Positions 1 through 12,800 of a stretch of 61,560 bases of DNA are shown piece by piece. This DNA is from Seminavis robusta (lineage: Eukaryota; Bacillariophyta; Bacillariophyceae; Naviculales; Naviculaceae), in assembly GCA_903772945.1 (NCBI GenBank), contig CAICTM010000527.1, positions 1 through 61,560 on the forward strand, read 5' to 3'. The notes under the pieces are model-generated. The model was not told the DNA's origin. It ran no database searches and worked only from the letters and a program-made list of their open reading frames with translations. How positions within the stretch are numbered: position 1 is the stretch's first letter; every line of letters starts with the position of its first letter. Made by a program: the position numbers and the translations under genes.

Positions 1-17
1 CAAATGCCTTGCGGCAT

Positions 18-1872
18 TTATTTTCTGCGCTTGCGATTGCGCCAGAGCGGATTGCGCTGGATCCCAGCAGTACTGGTAGCTCCCCTCTTACCAGCAGCCA
101 AAGTGCTGTCAGAGTTGGACTTGACCGACTTGGACTTTGCTGGTCCACCGTCTCCCTTCTTGCCAGCAGCAGAAGTGCCGACCGACTTGGAATTCGCCGA
201 ATTGGGCTCTACTGGCCCACCGTCTTGCTCCTTGACAGGTCCTTTCTTTGGGCCTGCTGCGGCTGGAGATGAAGTGTTGGCCAACTTGGGCTCTGCTTGG
301 TCCATGGACTCCCTTCGTGGCAGGTCCCCCAGAAGTGCTGCCACCTGAGATTGAACTCTTGCTCTCAGCAAAAGTCATCGCCTTGGCACCACCCTTCTCG
401 ACGATTATGTACGGGTCCTCCTCAGGCGGGCTGCAAAGAATCTTCCTGGGCAGGAGGTCGTGGAAAATGAGTACGGAGCAGGCTTGTCCTCCTGGAACAA
501 TGACTCCGTAGGTGAGTCCCTTGGCATCAAAGATGAGGCGCTGCCCTTCTTTTAGCTTGTAGACAACAATCCGATGATGGCCCTCTTGGTACCAATTATT
601 CTTGTCCATGCTCTTGAGGTCCGCCTCATACTCCTCCACCAACTTCCGCTCCTTGGAGGATTCGGCATCCCCAAGGCTTTCTTTCCATTTCACGTACTCC
701 TCATAGTCCCCAAGGTCCTTGGCAAAGTCGACTCGGTCCTTGTAGGCTGGCAGGCCCGGAGGCACAATGACAAAATTCCAGCTTTCACCTCTGACTGCGT
801 AGATTGTCACCATGCCACCAATCGAATCTCTGTGCTTTTTCGTAAATTGGATTTCTTGGCTTGCAGCCACATTGTGGTGGGCTTCCGACCCTGCCAAGAG
901 ACCCGGTTGCTTGTTGCCGTCAATTTTCTCCCGAAAGTCCACATTGGAAGCCTCTGCAATCCGTACCATCCCCTCGTGGTCCATGCAGATTGCGCGACTG
1001 CTCTCAGCAATCTTGCGGAAATGATTGTTGTAGTCTTTGCTCTTGCTGGCGGCAAGTGCGAATTCTGTGTTGCCCAAAACGGAAAATTCCAGATCTGGCT
1101 CCCCAGGTATCATTTTCTGCAGCACATCATTGTCATGGAACTGGATGGAGCTGATTGGATGGTCTAAAGAAACGTTCTGTGCACAGAATCTCTTCTTTTG
1201 TTCGATCATGTCGGAAACGGGTGTAATGGAGTCAGAGTTGTTTGCTGTCGCCTTTTCATATGCCACTTGATCCAATTTGGCGCCAAGAGACTTTCGAGCC
1301 TTTCGATCTAATAGCACCTTTTTTACGCAAAAAACATTGAGCGGAGCCAAGATCCGATTGTTCTCACCATTTCGTCTCCAAAGGGTTTCAAGCTTTTCTC
1401 TGTGTGTCTTACAGAGATACATCCCTTTCTTTGGCTCACCATTTTCCATCTCCACAGGATGATCACACTCCTTGCAGAGTAGAGCAGATGAAGGGATTGG
1501 CGGTGGTGGTTGTTGTTGTTGCTGTTGTTGCTGCTGAGTCAAGTGGCGTTGTTGCTGCTGATTTCGTAGACGTAGGAGTTGCTGAGGGTTCAGTTGACCC
1601 ATCTGCTGCTGTTGTTGGAGGAACTGGGGCCCAATCAATCCACCATTTGGCATACCGGTAGATAGAAATGGAACTGGAACCGGAACTGGAACCGGAACAG
1701 GGAAAGGGAAGAATCCTCCTACAAAAGGCCCAGGAGGCAGCCAAGGCATACCATTGGCAAAACCAAAAGGAGGAGGCACACCTCCTCTGGGATCACCATG
1801 GGGCAAATTCAAGGGTGGAGCTCCATTTTGCTGATTCTGTCTTCCATTGCCAAAGGCGTACTGATTGTTCAT
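18..1872 (-). CDS. Gln/Pro-rich protein with Cys/His cluster and JmjC/cupin-like barrel (copy 1), frameshifted near its 3' end
   Basis: Starts at the ATG read from 1872. The N-terminal 130 residues are Gln-, Pro- and Gly-rich. A Cys/His cluster follows (CKEC...CKTH, about residues 132-165), then a basic stretch and a conserved C-terminal region of about 230 residues shared with the gene at 18373-20325. That region has an HRD triplet near residue 346, GESWNFVI, GQRLIFDA and VIVPGG. This layout resembles the HxD...H double-stranded beta-helix of JmjC/cupin proteins; the family call is my inference. The distal His of the paralogue (NHGVIVPG) is Tyr here (TYGVIVPG), so an iron site may be lost. 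The main frame runs to a stop at 109. Between about 290 and 345 the natural-looking sequence switches to another frame, which ends at 18 in a Lys/Arg-rich tail like that of the paralogue. I therefore infer a one-base indel, real or from sequencing. The substrate and role are unknown. Confidence 0.7.
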
Positions 1873-3647
1873 GGCTTTATGCGTGCTAGCTACGGTAGGG
1901 GAGCACGTTGCTGGCTATAGTATTAGTATGGTAGCTACACTGACACTGATCACAAGACAATGGCCGGAAGCTGGATGCTCGAAACACGAAGCTGGCTACC
2001 GGCGATAGTACGGTGGCTGGTGTTAAAGTACCAGTCCCACTGCGACATTGACCCTTATATCCACCAGAAGCACGTCCCAAGAAGCCAACCAGTATGACTG
2101 CCCGGCTCGCGGGACCACCACTTGTATGTTTCCTTTTTCAAAAGTCACGTTTGTGTCCGTCGGACCCAGCTGGCGAAACTTGGTAGCCTTGGCTGTTAAG
2201 TGGTTCGTAACGGGGTTAATTCATCTGTCCACCTTGTGCGGTCATCGGTGCGTCCTAAAAGACTCTTCGGCATGTTGAGAGAATTGGCTCATAAGTAGTT
2301 CTCGTTGAAACAGACAGAGCTTCACGGTGGCGGATTGTGAAAAATCATTCGATGAATGCATTCGAGTCGATTGATCATTCGAATTTAATCGAGTCTGGCC
2401 CCTATCCCTACCGCATCCGAGCATATCACCAGCTTACACGTGGAAGCAAGACTCGACGCGTCACACCGTCACTCTCTCGGAATCCTCGACAATGGGCGGG
2501 CGTCGAACGGCGCCGCAGTAGCAACAGCAGCGGCCGGAGACCCACCTGGATTTAACTATCTCTCTACGGCGGCACAACAGGCTGCTCTTGTTTGGATAGG
2601 CGGGAAGCAGCGGCAGCGACGGATCTACACTTCTTTCGTTGTTTCGGCAGGAGCGACCATTAGCGATGACACTTCCTCTTGCACGGTGCGACCTGCGACC
2701 ATGACGCCTCTACTGCACTACCACTAACTACTGCGGCTCTATGACAATGGATCTATCGACGGATACTTCTTCCTTTTTGCAGCCGGAGTTTCGATCGATC
2801 CACTCTTCCGTGCGACGGAACAACTACATGTAATGGCTCTTCATTACCTTAACTCAATCAAGACTTCTCTCTACCATACAGCGGCTATGACTACTCCACC
2901 GGCTCCTCTTGTTCTACATACGACGGCGCAAAGTACTGATTTTCAGTTTCTGGCTGAGATGAAGAACGTGGAGCGAACTGAAGGTGGTCATGGGATGGGA
3001 TGTCAAGGCGTGCAAACAACAGCCAACCGCTCCTTTCATTCCCAGAGGAAACTAGAGATGAGACGACGGAAACAAGTCTCATTTTACCGGTTGGAATAGC
3101 TGGAGGCACGAAGCCAAGCGATGGATCGAGGAAGCCAAGGAGCGAGGCGCATGCACTATGGTCGTTGTTGACAAGATTCTTGCCTCTCTCCGACGCACAG
3201 ATTCAATGAAGATGCCATGGCAAACACTCCGGCGACGGCAACACTCTAGCACTCCGACGACGGCAACAACAAGTCTCTAATAAAAGTACTCAATTTCAGC
3301 CACTTTTGGCTGTTCTATTTCCAAACAAGCACTGCCGTCTCCGCTCGGTCGACTCCTACACTAACAGTGGGTGACGGTGAGCACCTCTACTCTATTATAA
3401 CAACAACATGCATGTATCCTCCTGTCATAGTCGTCGATTGGTGTTTAGAGTGACTCTGTCCAATGGTGGGGATCAATTTGGAACACAGTTATTATCTAAT
3501 CTAATCCAGTAGAGTGTAAGACTACTAGGCAAGTTTCACGTCCCAAAAAACGCCGGTTATCTGGCGCCGGTCGTGGATTTCAAGTGGCACAACCACCCGC
3601 CCACGGAGTGGGGCAACGAGAAAGGATAAGAAAGTTGCTCCATTAAT

Positions 3648-3896
3648 ATGATTCCTGTTCTCCCTTCGCAACTTGCAACAGCTAGTTACCCTGGCTACAG
3701 TACCGCTTCTTCACACACTGCGGCAGAAGAACCTCTGAAAGACCAGCCAACGAATGAGGACTCATATAACCCAACAAGCAGCCACGGCTTCTTGACTTTG
3801 GAGAACTTTTGGAAAGTGAGGAATGAGGGCAAGGACCTCCTGTACCCCAAGTCGATCGGCAACTGGAGCCAAATGTGCGAGATCAACCACAAATAA
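3648..3896 (+). CDS. possible small ORF, unknown
   Basis: This is an 82-codon ATG-started frame. It has a balanced composition in its second half (aromatic, charged and polar residues; TLENFWKVRNEGKDLL) and no recognisable domain, signal peptide or membrane segment. It could be a gene fragment, a missed exon or chance. No neighbour supports it. Confidence 0.2.
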   Translation: MIPVLPSQLATASYPGYSTASSHTAAEEPLKDQPTNEDSYNPTSSHGFLTLENFWKVRNEGKDLLYPKSIGNWSQMCEINHK

Positions 3897-4347
3897 ATGA
3901 AGATCGAGCTACTCGCTACAGTACCGGTAAGGTTTTTGGTCTTGGATTCTTTCTTCTGCGAGTTGTCTGGGAATGAAGTTGCCCTGAAAGGGGCAGTTGG
4001 CTGCTGTGCCAACGTGTTTTGTATTCATTAGGTTTCTATTCTTTGAGCATTCTGCCTTTTGCGCTGCTTGAAGTATGTGCATGTCCAGGGACAATAAACC
4101 CCCGTGTGAAGTTCGCATCTACAGCAGGAAGAAGTGATGAAATCCACTACTGTACGTAGTCTCTAGACTCTAGACTACTAGCAAGCTAGAGCGAGGGTTG
4201 CTGTGTTGCTGTAGATGCTCATCGGGGTCGAATGATTCAATCGAGTCGCATGGGCCAACGCGGTACATGCAGCTGTGGGGGGGATGATCCTGATCAGTTC
4301 GGCTCACAATACCAGCCAAGAAGGCAAGTTCGAGCACACCAAGCACA

Positions 4348-4719
4348 ATGTTTGTTTCACAAGGCAAGTCCGAGAGTTGGGGCGACTTCCAAAATCGCTA
4401 TGGCAAAGAAGGGAGCTGCACCAAGTTGCTCTCTGCGGTTTCTGGAGGTGGAGGCAACCTAAGCCCAAAGCGTGGCAAGAGTGGAGTTGTGCGTACCGTT
4501 TCAAATTCTTCCTTGCTGTTGATGGCGGCAGCTACAGGAGACGGCCGAAGATTGATGAAGGTGCCGTCAAGAGGAAAGCTAGCGAGGTCAGTCTCTGGGT
4601 CGTCCACCACCATGCGACGGACCGCATCTGGGTCTTCAATCAAGGGACTGAGTCTCGGAAATGGAGAAAGAGTAAGCCGTCGTCGACCAGCACGGAAGCA
4701 GCAAGCGACTGCAGCATGA
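4348..4719. CDS. possible small ORF, strand ambiguous
   Basis: The plus strand has an ATG-started 123-codon frame that is Ser-, Gly-, Arg- and Lys-rich with a run of RTxS/RSxS-like motifs (SVSGSSTTMRRTASGSS), typical of a disordered basic protein. The minus strand has an overlapping frame (about 4398-4730) with a more globular composition, rich in Pro, Leu and Asp. Only one can be real, and I cannot decide from sequence alone. No domain is recognised. Confidence 0.25.
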
Positions 4720-5164
4720 ACCACAAGCAATTTTGTGGACAGCTTCCCTAGCTACTACATGTAGTCAAGAAGTCCCCATGTTAAGCAACAACGCATGTCA
4801 TTTTACACCGCCTGCAAAAAAGCAAGTAAAGGCAGCACTTTGAACACTGTGGTATGAATTCAGAGACGTTGCAAATCCATGCAAAGTATAAAGTAACAAC
4901 AGAAATACGGCACTGTATTATACACAAGGATTTCATCAAGGAACTCTATATGCTTTCATAAACGCATCCTTTTAGATTTCGCAGTCAGACCTTGTCCATT
5001 TCCATGTGAACATTGTCTATTTCGTCCCCCCCTTCAAAGGCCCCATCTCTTCCTTTTAGCAAGCAACTTGACTATCATACATGTATTTCGCAGGAGCCAT
5101 AGATTCAATCATTCAAAAGTCCTCCAGACGTTTACCAACTTTGAGTCTACCATCGTGTATCCTA

Positions 5165-6379
5165 TCAGCCCAACATCTTCCTTAATTCCTCCATTTCAGC
5201 ATCAGTCATCATCCTGAGCTTTGGGTTTGCAACGTGCTCAGCCACCTGGTCTCCCGCCCGGTCTTCCACAGGTTCACAAGGGCCTAAAATCTGCTTTGCA
5301 CACTTCTCTTTAGCACTCAGGGTCATCTTGGCCCTTTGGGGAGAAAGGCTCCATCTCTTCTTTCTAGCACTCAGGGTCATCCTGGCCTTTTGGGGAGCAA
5401 CTTGTGTTGCAGTGTCGTTTTCCTTGTCACTGGCAACAGAACCAACAACATCGTGTGGTAACACACTTGTCTCGGTGTGGGTTTTGGTCGCTGTCTCCGA
5501 TCCTGGATTGCCGCTTGGGTCTTCCTCAGATGTGGCATTCGGCTGATTGCCTCCATCGTTTGCAACCAACTTTTGAGCAGTGGCAATACCATCTCCAATA
5601 GGAAGCGCTGCGGTCGACGACACACTAGAATATGGCGCGGGAGCAGCTGTGGCAACATGTTCCTTGCGGGCAGTCATGGACTCCGAACCTGTTTGGTTGT
5701 TCCCAGATGATGGTTTGTCACTTACTAGCCGTTGCTGTTCATCATCGAGGCCGGCAGCATCCATCTCTGCGTGAATGTCCATTTTGCCTCCCTCTTCAGC
5801 AGCCGTCAAAGTTGGACCAAGTGGTGCATCCTTGAGAGCATTCACCAACGCATCCGTATCCATTTCGCCCTCCTCTTCAACAGCCGCAGGCAACGCATCC
5901 AACTCTGAGGCATCTTCTTCCTTTTGGGCAATAACCACGACAGGATGGTCACTGTCGTTTCGCAAAATGCTTGTTTGGGCCGGAGTCTTGATGGCGCGAG
6001 CAATTTGGTCGGCAAGTTCCGTGATACAATGATCTTTCTGGTTGAAGTGATCAAGCAAGTCTTTGGTGCCGTCCTTGGCTGGAAGAATCTTCTTGTTCTC
6101 TTCTTCTGTCAGTGAAGAATCCAGCTGCGATTGGAGACGTTCCCGATCGGCCCTTGAATCTTCCAGTTGGTCGCGCAAGGAGTCTCGTTCCTTCTTCAGT
6201 TCCTTGTAGTCTTGTAGCTGGAGTTTGAGATTGCTGTTCTCATCCATCAAGGCCCTCACATTTCCGATGCATTTGATCAACCCAGGAATGGGATTTCCTG
6301 GCTGTTGTTCACTCGACCACTGGGTCGCCTTGTTGTTGTCTGCTGTGTCTGGCATGATCTGTTTCTTCTTTGTTGGCAT
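5165..6379 (-). CDS. acidic coiled-coil protein, unknown function
   Basis: A single 404-residue frame starts at the ATG read from 6379 (MPTKKKQIMPD). Residues of about 45-105 form a heptad-rich coiled coil (LKLQLQDYKELKKERDSLRD). A long acidic, disordered region follows, and the C-terminal quarter has a repeated basic motif (MTLSARKKRWSLSP and RAKMTLSAKEK). The repeat is visible in DNA as two near-identical segments between about 5318 and 5398. The C-terminus ends in a short predicted helix (DAEMEELRKMLG). The motif NQTGSESMTARKEHV matches NQAGSEAMDARKEDV in the gene at 50739-51417, so the two are probably paralogues. It is transcribed divergently from the SZT2-like gene across about 500 bp. 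The function is unknown; a scaffold or nuclear role would be guesswork. Confidence 0.75.
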   Translation of the reverse strand: MPTKKKQIMPDTADNNKATQWSSEQQPGNPIPGLIKCIGNVRALMDENSNLKLQLQDYKELKKERDSLRDQLEDSRADRERLQSQLDSSLTEEENKKILPAKDGTKDLLDHFNQKDHCITELADQIARAIKTPAQTSILRNDSDHPVVVIAQKEEDASELDALPAAVEEEGEMDTDALVNALKDAPLGPTLTAAEEGGKMDIHAEMDAAGLDDEQQRLVSDKPSSGNNQTGSESMTARKEHVATAAPAPYSSVSSTAALPIGDGIATAQKLVANDGGNQPNATSEEDPSGNPGSETATKTHTETSVLPHDVVGSVASDKENDTATQVAPQKARMTLSARKKRWSLSPQRAKMTLSAKEKCAKQILGPCEPVEDRAGDQVAEHVANPKLRMMTDAEMEELRKMLG

Positions 6380-6877
6380 TGTTGTAGTATCTATCGCTGG
6401 TCAGAGAGTGCACGTAGATGTAGGTGAGAGAGAGCAGAGGAGTACACTTGATGTCGCAATGGCAAAAAGGTTGACAATGACAAATGTATGGACTTACTTG
6501 TTGGCTGGTCAAAGGTTTGGCAATGACAACAATGTGGAGGCTCGTCGTTGACGACAAAGACGAAAAACCAAAAAGACTTTTGAGCCTTTGTGCGACCTTT
6601 TGCTCCGAAATAATTCGAACCATACTAGCTAGCTAGCTAGTCTAGCTATTAATAGTCTAGTAATTACATAATATAAAATATGGGGGGGTTTAGAGTAGGG
6701 AAATTATCTACGGAAGATACATGTAGACTAGTAGTAGTCAGTCTAGCTAGTCCATCCATCAAGAAAAGATACTGCCGTCTGCATGCCAGTGAAGAAACGA
6801 GTGAGCAACCACAATAAACAACAAAGAGACGATGCTGCTTCCACAATCATAACATAATCAAGCTAGACTAGTCTAAG
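6380..6877. promoter_or_regulatory. shared intergenic promoter region of two divergent genes
   Basis: This 498-bp gap separates the start codons of the coiled-coil gene (minus) and the SZT2-like gene (plus), so both promoters must lie here. It contains a GCTAGCTAGCTAG-type run near 6627-6645, an AT-rich patch with TATAAAATAT near 6671 and a TACATGTA palindrome at 6718-6725. No transcription start can be fixed from sequence. Confidence 0.4.
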
Positions 6878-9800
6878 ATGGGGGACGCAGTGACAACCAC
6901 TCTGTTGCTGAGTGACTGGGAACGCTATGGGCTCTCGGAACGTGTGTGTTATCATTTTGATCTGACGGAAGCTCTGGCTTCTTCCTCCCAACAACAAGCA
7001 CCACCCCATGGAGCTCCACCTTCTACTGGTAGTGATCCAGAAGGAGGCAATGCCAGTGTGGACAGCACTACCGGTACTCAGGATCGCCCCACCACCAGTC
7101 CACCTGCATCTAACCCCAATGATACACCCAATGATACCAGTGCTGCCGATGAAGCTGCCGTCGCCACATCGTTTCAAGAACAAGTCTGTGGTGTGGCGGG
7201 GATTCTGGAATGCGTGCCCTTTACCCCCCTCAATCGACTCACCAAACGACAAAAGCGAGCCCTGCGGAACGAAATTCGAGACTTTAATCTGGAGTGTCTT
7301 CGCATCAAGGATGACAAGAAAAAGAAAATTGCCTGTCATGAACCACGGCGATTGCCACTCCGTCTCAATCCAGCCTCCCGACTCTTTTTCGCCTATGAAA
7401 AGACACGCATCTGCTTTTGTCTCGATGCATCGCCCAGTCTCACATCCACCTTTGGAGGGAACATTATGGATGATACCACTGTTGTCTGTCCCATGGATCG
7501 AGTGGCATCCATGGCTCGCACATTCTTTACTTCACTGGTGGAACCCATTGAAGCACCCTCCATTCCCATTGCCAAAGTGTGGAGACCCGAAATTGCCGTT
7601 TCTGTCATTGCCGTATATCCACGCGGAATGGGTCTGCCCACCACCAGTTTGTTGGTACGAGATTACCGGGTCTATGACAAACAATCGGCAGAGACATTGG
7701 TACATCACTTGGAAGAATGGGCACTGCAAGAAGTGGAATCCGAAATTGCGAGACGACTGTCGCAAAAGCAAAATCCAGCATCCAACAGTAGTCTACTGGC
7801 AGGATACGATGCCTGGAGTATTCAATTGCATTCGTCATCCTTGCGGGATATTCTCGATGTGGGAGATGTCTCGCTCAGCATTCTCTCGTCGGCTGCCAAA
7901 CCCTGCATTGTTGTGGCAACCGATGGGAGATCTGTCTCATGCGATGGTGTCATTGACATTTTGACGGATGCCAATCGATCCGATGTCCCGCTGGTGGTTC
8001 TGGATCTTTCCAGTCCACAGTCCCATTCACAGCATCATCACGCGGAGAATAATAACCAAGCAGCAGGAGAAGCTCCACAACGATCGTACTATGATCTGCT
8101 TAGTTTGATTCATTACGATCCAGGTGGACCCTCCACATTTCCTCTGCACTTGTCCGATGACACGGAGGCATTGCATGGGATTTGCCGGGCAACTGGCGGT
8201 TGTTTCTTTGATGCCGAATTGCTGCAACAGGCCGCTGTGACCAAAGCAGGACAAATAGAGGAATCGCCCTTTCACGCCGATCATTACTTTTCATTCAAGC
8301 GACGATCCGTCAAGCCCAATGCCGTGCAATGGTACCTCTTGTTCTCCCTCTCACCGCTCTCACCCACGTTTAGTTCCTCCTGGGGTAAGATTATACCACC
8401 AAGGTACTTGCGACAACGACCACAATCAAACAACAACAATTTCATCACGTCTCCGGACACCATCATGACAACCGAACGACGGCCCTGGGAAAACAATCAT
8501 CGACAATCACCTACTAGCGATATTCGACGAGTCGATGTAGTGCAACAACAACGCAGCAATAAGGCACTCTCTCGGACCACGTTTTCCACATACATTGTCT
8601 CACCCATCCGCATCAAAGGGCTCGTCATGATGAGAGTCAAGGAAGGCTATCGAGCCAAACAGTACGGACAGAGTACACAAGATACTGACAAGGTGGGGAT
8701 ACAATTCAATCTACCTCTGGAGTTGGGGACTGTCTTGCACTATGAGCTATCGTACAAGGCGTTGCCCAATCAAAGTCACATGGTGGGTGTGGCCCATATC
8801 AAGATTGAACTCTCGGGTGAGCCAGGGTTTATCCAGTCAGTCAAGAACGATTTCCTACGACAGACACATGTCGGTGGACGACCCGTCGTGACCATGGCGC
8901 AACAGATTTCGGCGCGACTGTGCAAAATTTTATTGTGGATTCGGCGGGAAGATTGCTTGCAGTCGTATCTGTGTCCGCTGGTGTGGTCCGATCAGCTTGC
9001 GAGTCCCGAAACACCGTTTGTCCGGCGCTTGAGAACGTTGACTGGGTTGCAGCGACGAAAGCACTTTCGATTCGATCAATTCGATGTCGTTTGCACCGGC
9101 CGCATGCCATATGCTCTTGATGATGGGTTCCTCAGCGAATTTCTGGGGTCAGATAACGGAGAACAGGAGCTGATTGATTTCATGGAAGAATGGTCGGCAC
9201 AGACAATCAAACCGGGATGTCGATACATTAAGCAGACGGATGGTTCTGGCAGCAAAGCTCTGGCCAATTATTGTGTTGTCGAACTGTCACAATCACAGGC
9301 TGCTTCACGGGTGTTTACAATTTCATGTGAATTCTTTGGGAGCACTGGGGCTCCGGATCGGCTGGAGCTGATAGCTGGCTTGAAGGATGAATTGTCCAAT
9401 TTACGGGATGTTGAAGTGTTATCCAAGCAAATGGCGGACTACCTCGTAGGAGTAAGGAAGCAACAAGACTGGGACCCGCATCTTCGCTGGAAACGAAGCT
9501 TGCTTGAAGATCAGCATCATCACGCTTCGTGGGATCTTGTGAAAGACCCAGAGCTTCTCCCGCTCCTTATGAAGCGAAGAACTGAAATTGGCATGTTCAT
9601 CTTGCTGGATTCTAGGGATGATTATGCACTCTTTGCCAAGTTGGTGCCAAGCTACAAGCAAACTGGTGAAGAGGATTTGATCCAATACCAGATTGCAATC
9701 CTGGCAGGTAAGTCGAGGAATTGTGTGTCGCAACTTTCGCAACAGAACATGATAGCAGCATGCCGCTCAAAATTGTGTTTTCCCTATATTCCCAGATTGT

Positions 9801-12800
9801 GTAGTGATTGAAATTTACATGGAGAGTACATGTGGTGACTTCGTTCCATTCCGTACAACGGTGGAGAGGCAAGACCAGCCAATGACTCAGTTTCACAAGT
9901 TTGTCAAAACGCTGAAACGTCGCGATCAGGTAAGTGAAGGAAACTGAGTGTTCCAGTACCACCATGGTGGCATGGCGTTCACACATTGTTTCCTGCATCT
10001 TCCAGGAGTGCGGGCGGGCGCTGAGATGCAGAACGGTTCTACTAAAAGCATTCGAAAGTGATGATGGTGGCTACAACGATGAAGAAGCCGAAGTTTCTTG
10101 TGTTCAGCGGCTGCTTCCGTACGCAAACAAAGTGACCAGAAGACTGCGTTTCTTCCATCCAGGGACAGGCTGCGCCAACGACGCATTGCAGAGTCTTTCG
10201 GGTGGCCTCCTACTAACTAACATGTTCGGAGTGCAAGCAGCACCGCTTCCAATTAATCCCAAGGAAAACCTGGGTGGTCTTGGCAGCGGTTCCTGGTTCA
10301 TCATTCGTTTCGATCGACACACCATGAGCATCGTCCATCAATCCCGTATTGACCAGCAAGAGATTGGCACGGAAGAGCAAGGGTGTTATACGTACAGAGA
10401 ACTCACCTACTTCACAATCGGGATCAGGTAAGAGGGCAAGATTATCTCACCTTACGCTGCTACTCCCCTGCCATTTCTCATTCCTTCCTTTTCTAATAGT
10501 GATCTATATTCGATGCGCGAGGACATTGCTGACGACGATTCAACAAACTCCCATATCAGCGAGTACCTGACCATGGTAGAATTCGCTGATCACTGGGATG
10601 CAGCACACACAAAAATATACGCTACAGCCGCATACGTAGCTTTGAGGCACGAATCAATTCCGGTGGAGAGTTTCCACACGGATGACTTGGACAGAGTCCT
10701 TGGAGTTTGTGATTTTGTGCAGGTCGCCTCTGTCCTGGTTGGCGGTGTACCCACTGGCACCTCTGACAGCGATGTAGTCAATGAAGGCGAGTCGAAACTG
10801 CAAGAGCTGATCTTTACAATTTTGGGTGAAGTAGGGGGTTATCAAGGCGGTGACTACACACTGTTTTACTACAAGAGAGGTGGTGAAGAAGTTTTGAAGC
10901 TCGACGAGCAAGAAACAGAGTCCTTGAGCACCTTTGATGAGTTGGATGCAATGGGCAATGTTGAGCTGGAAGAAGAGGACCCCGACAACGATCGTCTCAC
11001 CAGATCGATTGATGACAATTCAGCAACCGTTGACTTTGCATCACGGTCAGACGATGGCTATGAACGTCAACCTGGAACTGGAGAAGACCATGCCCGAGGG
11101 CATGATACAAACGCACCATCAGATATCAAGGAACTACTCGCCCCGCCCGTTTTTGTACGCTTCACTTTGGATGGCAAGGCTGCAACTCTCAACGATCTCT
11201 CGTTGATTACGAAAAGTTCAAATCTTGAGGCGCATCTCTCCATCTTTCTGAAAGACGGGCAGAAATCGTCCAATAAAGTGGTTGAGCAACAATCTCAGCT
11301 TCCCGCTTTCCACGGCAAAGTTGCCTTGGAGCTGGTGGCTCTCATGAATGCGTATGTTGCAGAGCAGACGCTAGAGAGGCTGAGGCATTTCGGGCAAGAG
11401 CTGAGAGAAGATGACCTAAAGGTTGTGAAGAGTTGCCTCCTTGGGGCTCGTAACGTGATCAGGTCCAGAATCGAAGTATTTTTCTACTCAACCAAGATTG
11501 ATGCGATGGTACCCGCACTAGCCCCCGCGGGACGCGAAGCAGCAATAGAGGAAGGTTTCAAGCTATTGAAAAAAGAACTCCTCAAGAATGATCTGATAAC
11601 TCTCAGAGCTTTTGCAGGGGACGTATTTGTTGCTATTGATTCAAAGGGTGGAAACACGTTGGATTTTTGGTGTTTCATTTCTCTCAAGCGGACCCACATC
11701 AGTGTGAAGGTTCATCACTCTCAGGGAGCTGAGACAGCCTTTGAGGTCATGTCGAAAGTGCAAGAAATGATCTCGCGTTGTTGCCACCGTGTCAACCAGT
11801 TACGTTTACTGAATCAGCTACACCGGAGCAGAACTGCGAGCGAGCTGTTGATCCCCAAAGATACGATGGTAATCGAAGAACCAGAAGGTGACGCTGAGCA
11901 ACTTTTTCGGTCTGGTGTCTTCAGGTGCCCTGTTGTGTTCCGCACGTCGTTTGATCTTTTTCATCGTTGTGCAACCAACCCAGCACAAGTTGCGCGAAAG
12001 CTGGAAAGCACAGTGCTTCATAGCTTTGCTGTGTCAAACAGGAGAAATGCTTTTGTATACAAAGACGAAACAGGTACAGGGCATTGGCCGTCCCGAGTCC
12101 TTGCTCATTCGCTATTGTGGACTCCTTTCAACTGATCGTGTGTTGCCTGCTTCCCATTTTATCTCAGGGGATGTGTTTTACATGATGCTGGAGCCCCGTG
12201 GTGGCGGTGTCGAACCAGATGGTCAAATAGATCTACTTGTGTATGGAATCCAAGAGCCTGGGCCGTCAATTACTTCGCAACTTGCTCAGCTTCTGCAGCG
12301 GAGACTTTTGCTGATAGCCGTGGATATGCTTAGCGCCGTGCTAACAAAGAACCCACATTTCCATTGGAAGAGGCAGGATCTTGACTTCATCCACTCATTT
12401 GAGGAGGATTGGAGAAGGTTAGACGAGACGCATGATAACAAACCAGAGGACCAATGTGTCGAGTACATCTTCCCTCGATATCCTACGGACCCAGGAATGA
12501 TACTTCTCTACTTTCGTCAAAACCTTTGTGGGTCTACATTTTTCCACCGCCTACACAAGTCAGTCGGCGAAGTTAAGTACGACAAGAACGAGTTCGAGAG
12601 TGAAGAAGTCCAGTTCAACGAAAACGACTTCACCTTTTATTACAACAACAGCCCCAGCAAGCTTGATCCTGGCTTTCAGCCGTGGAGCACACTCACCGAG
12701 AAAGGGGCAGGTAAGTTGCTTTGACCATGGCAGGAGATTGGGCTGCAGTGCAGCAAATTGACATCACCTAATCTCACGCCTTCGCTCCATTCACAGGTTA

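Larger units (their letters stand above)
1873..5164. other. mostly non-coding interval
   Basis: No convincing gene was found. The interval holds the upstream region of the gene starting at 1872 and the 3' flank of the gene ending at 5165. An imperfect tandem pair of about 24 bp lies near 3224-3275 (cactccgRcgacggcaacaA). TACATGTA palindromes occur at 2825, 4756 and 5078, and TACCGGTA at 3922. Two short ORFs are listed separately at low confidence. Confidence 0.5.
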
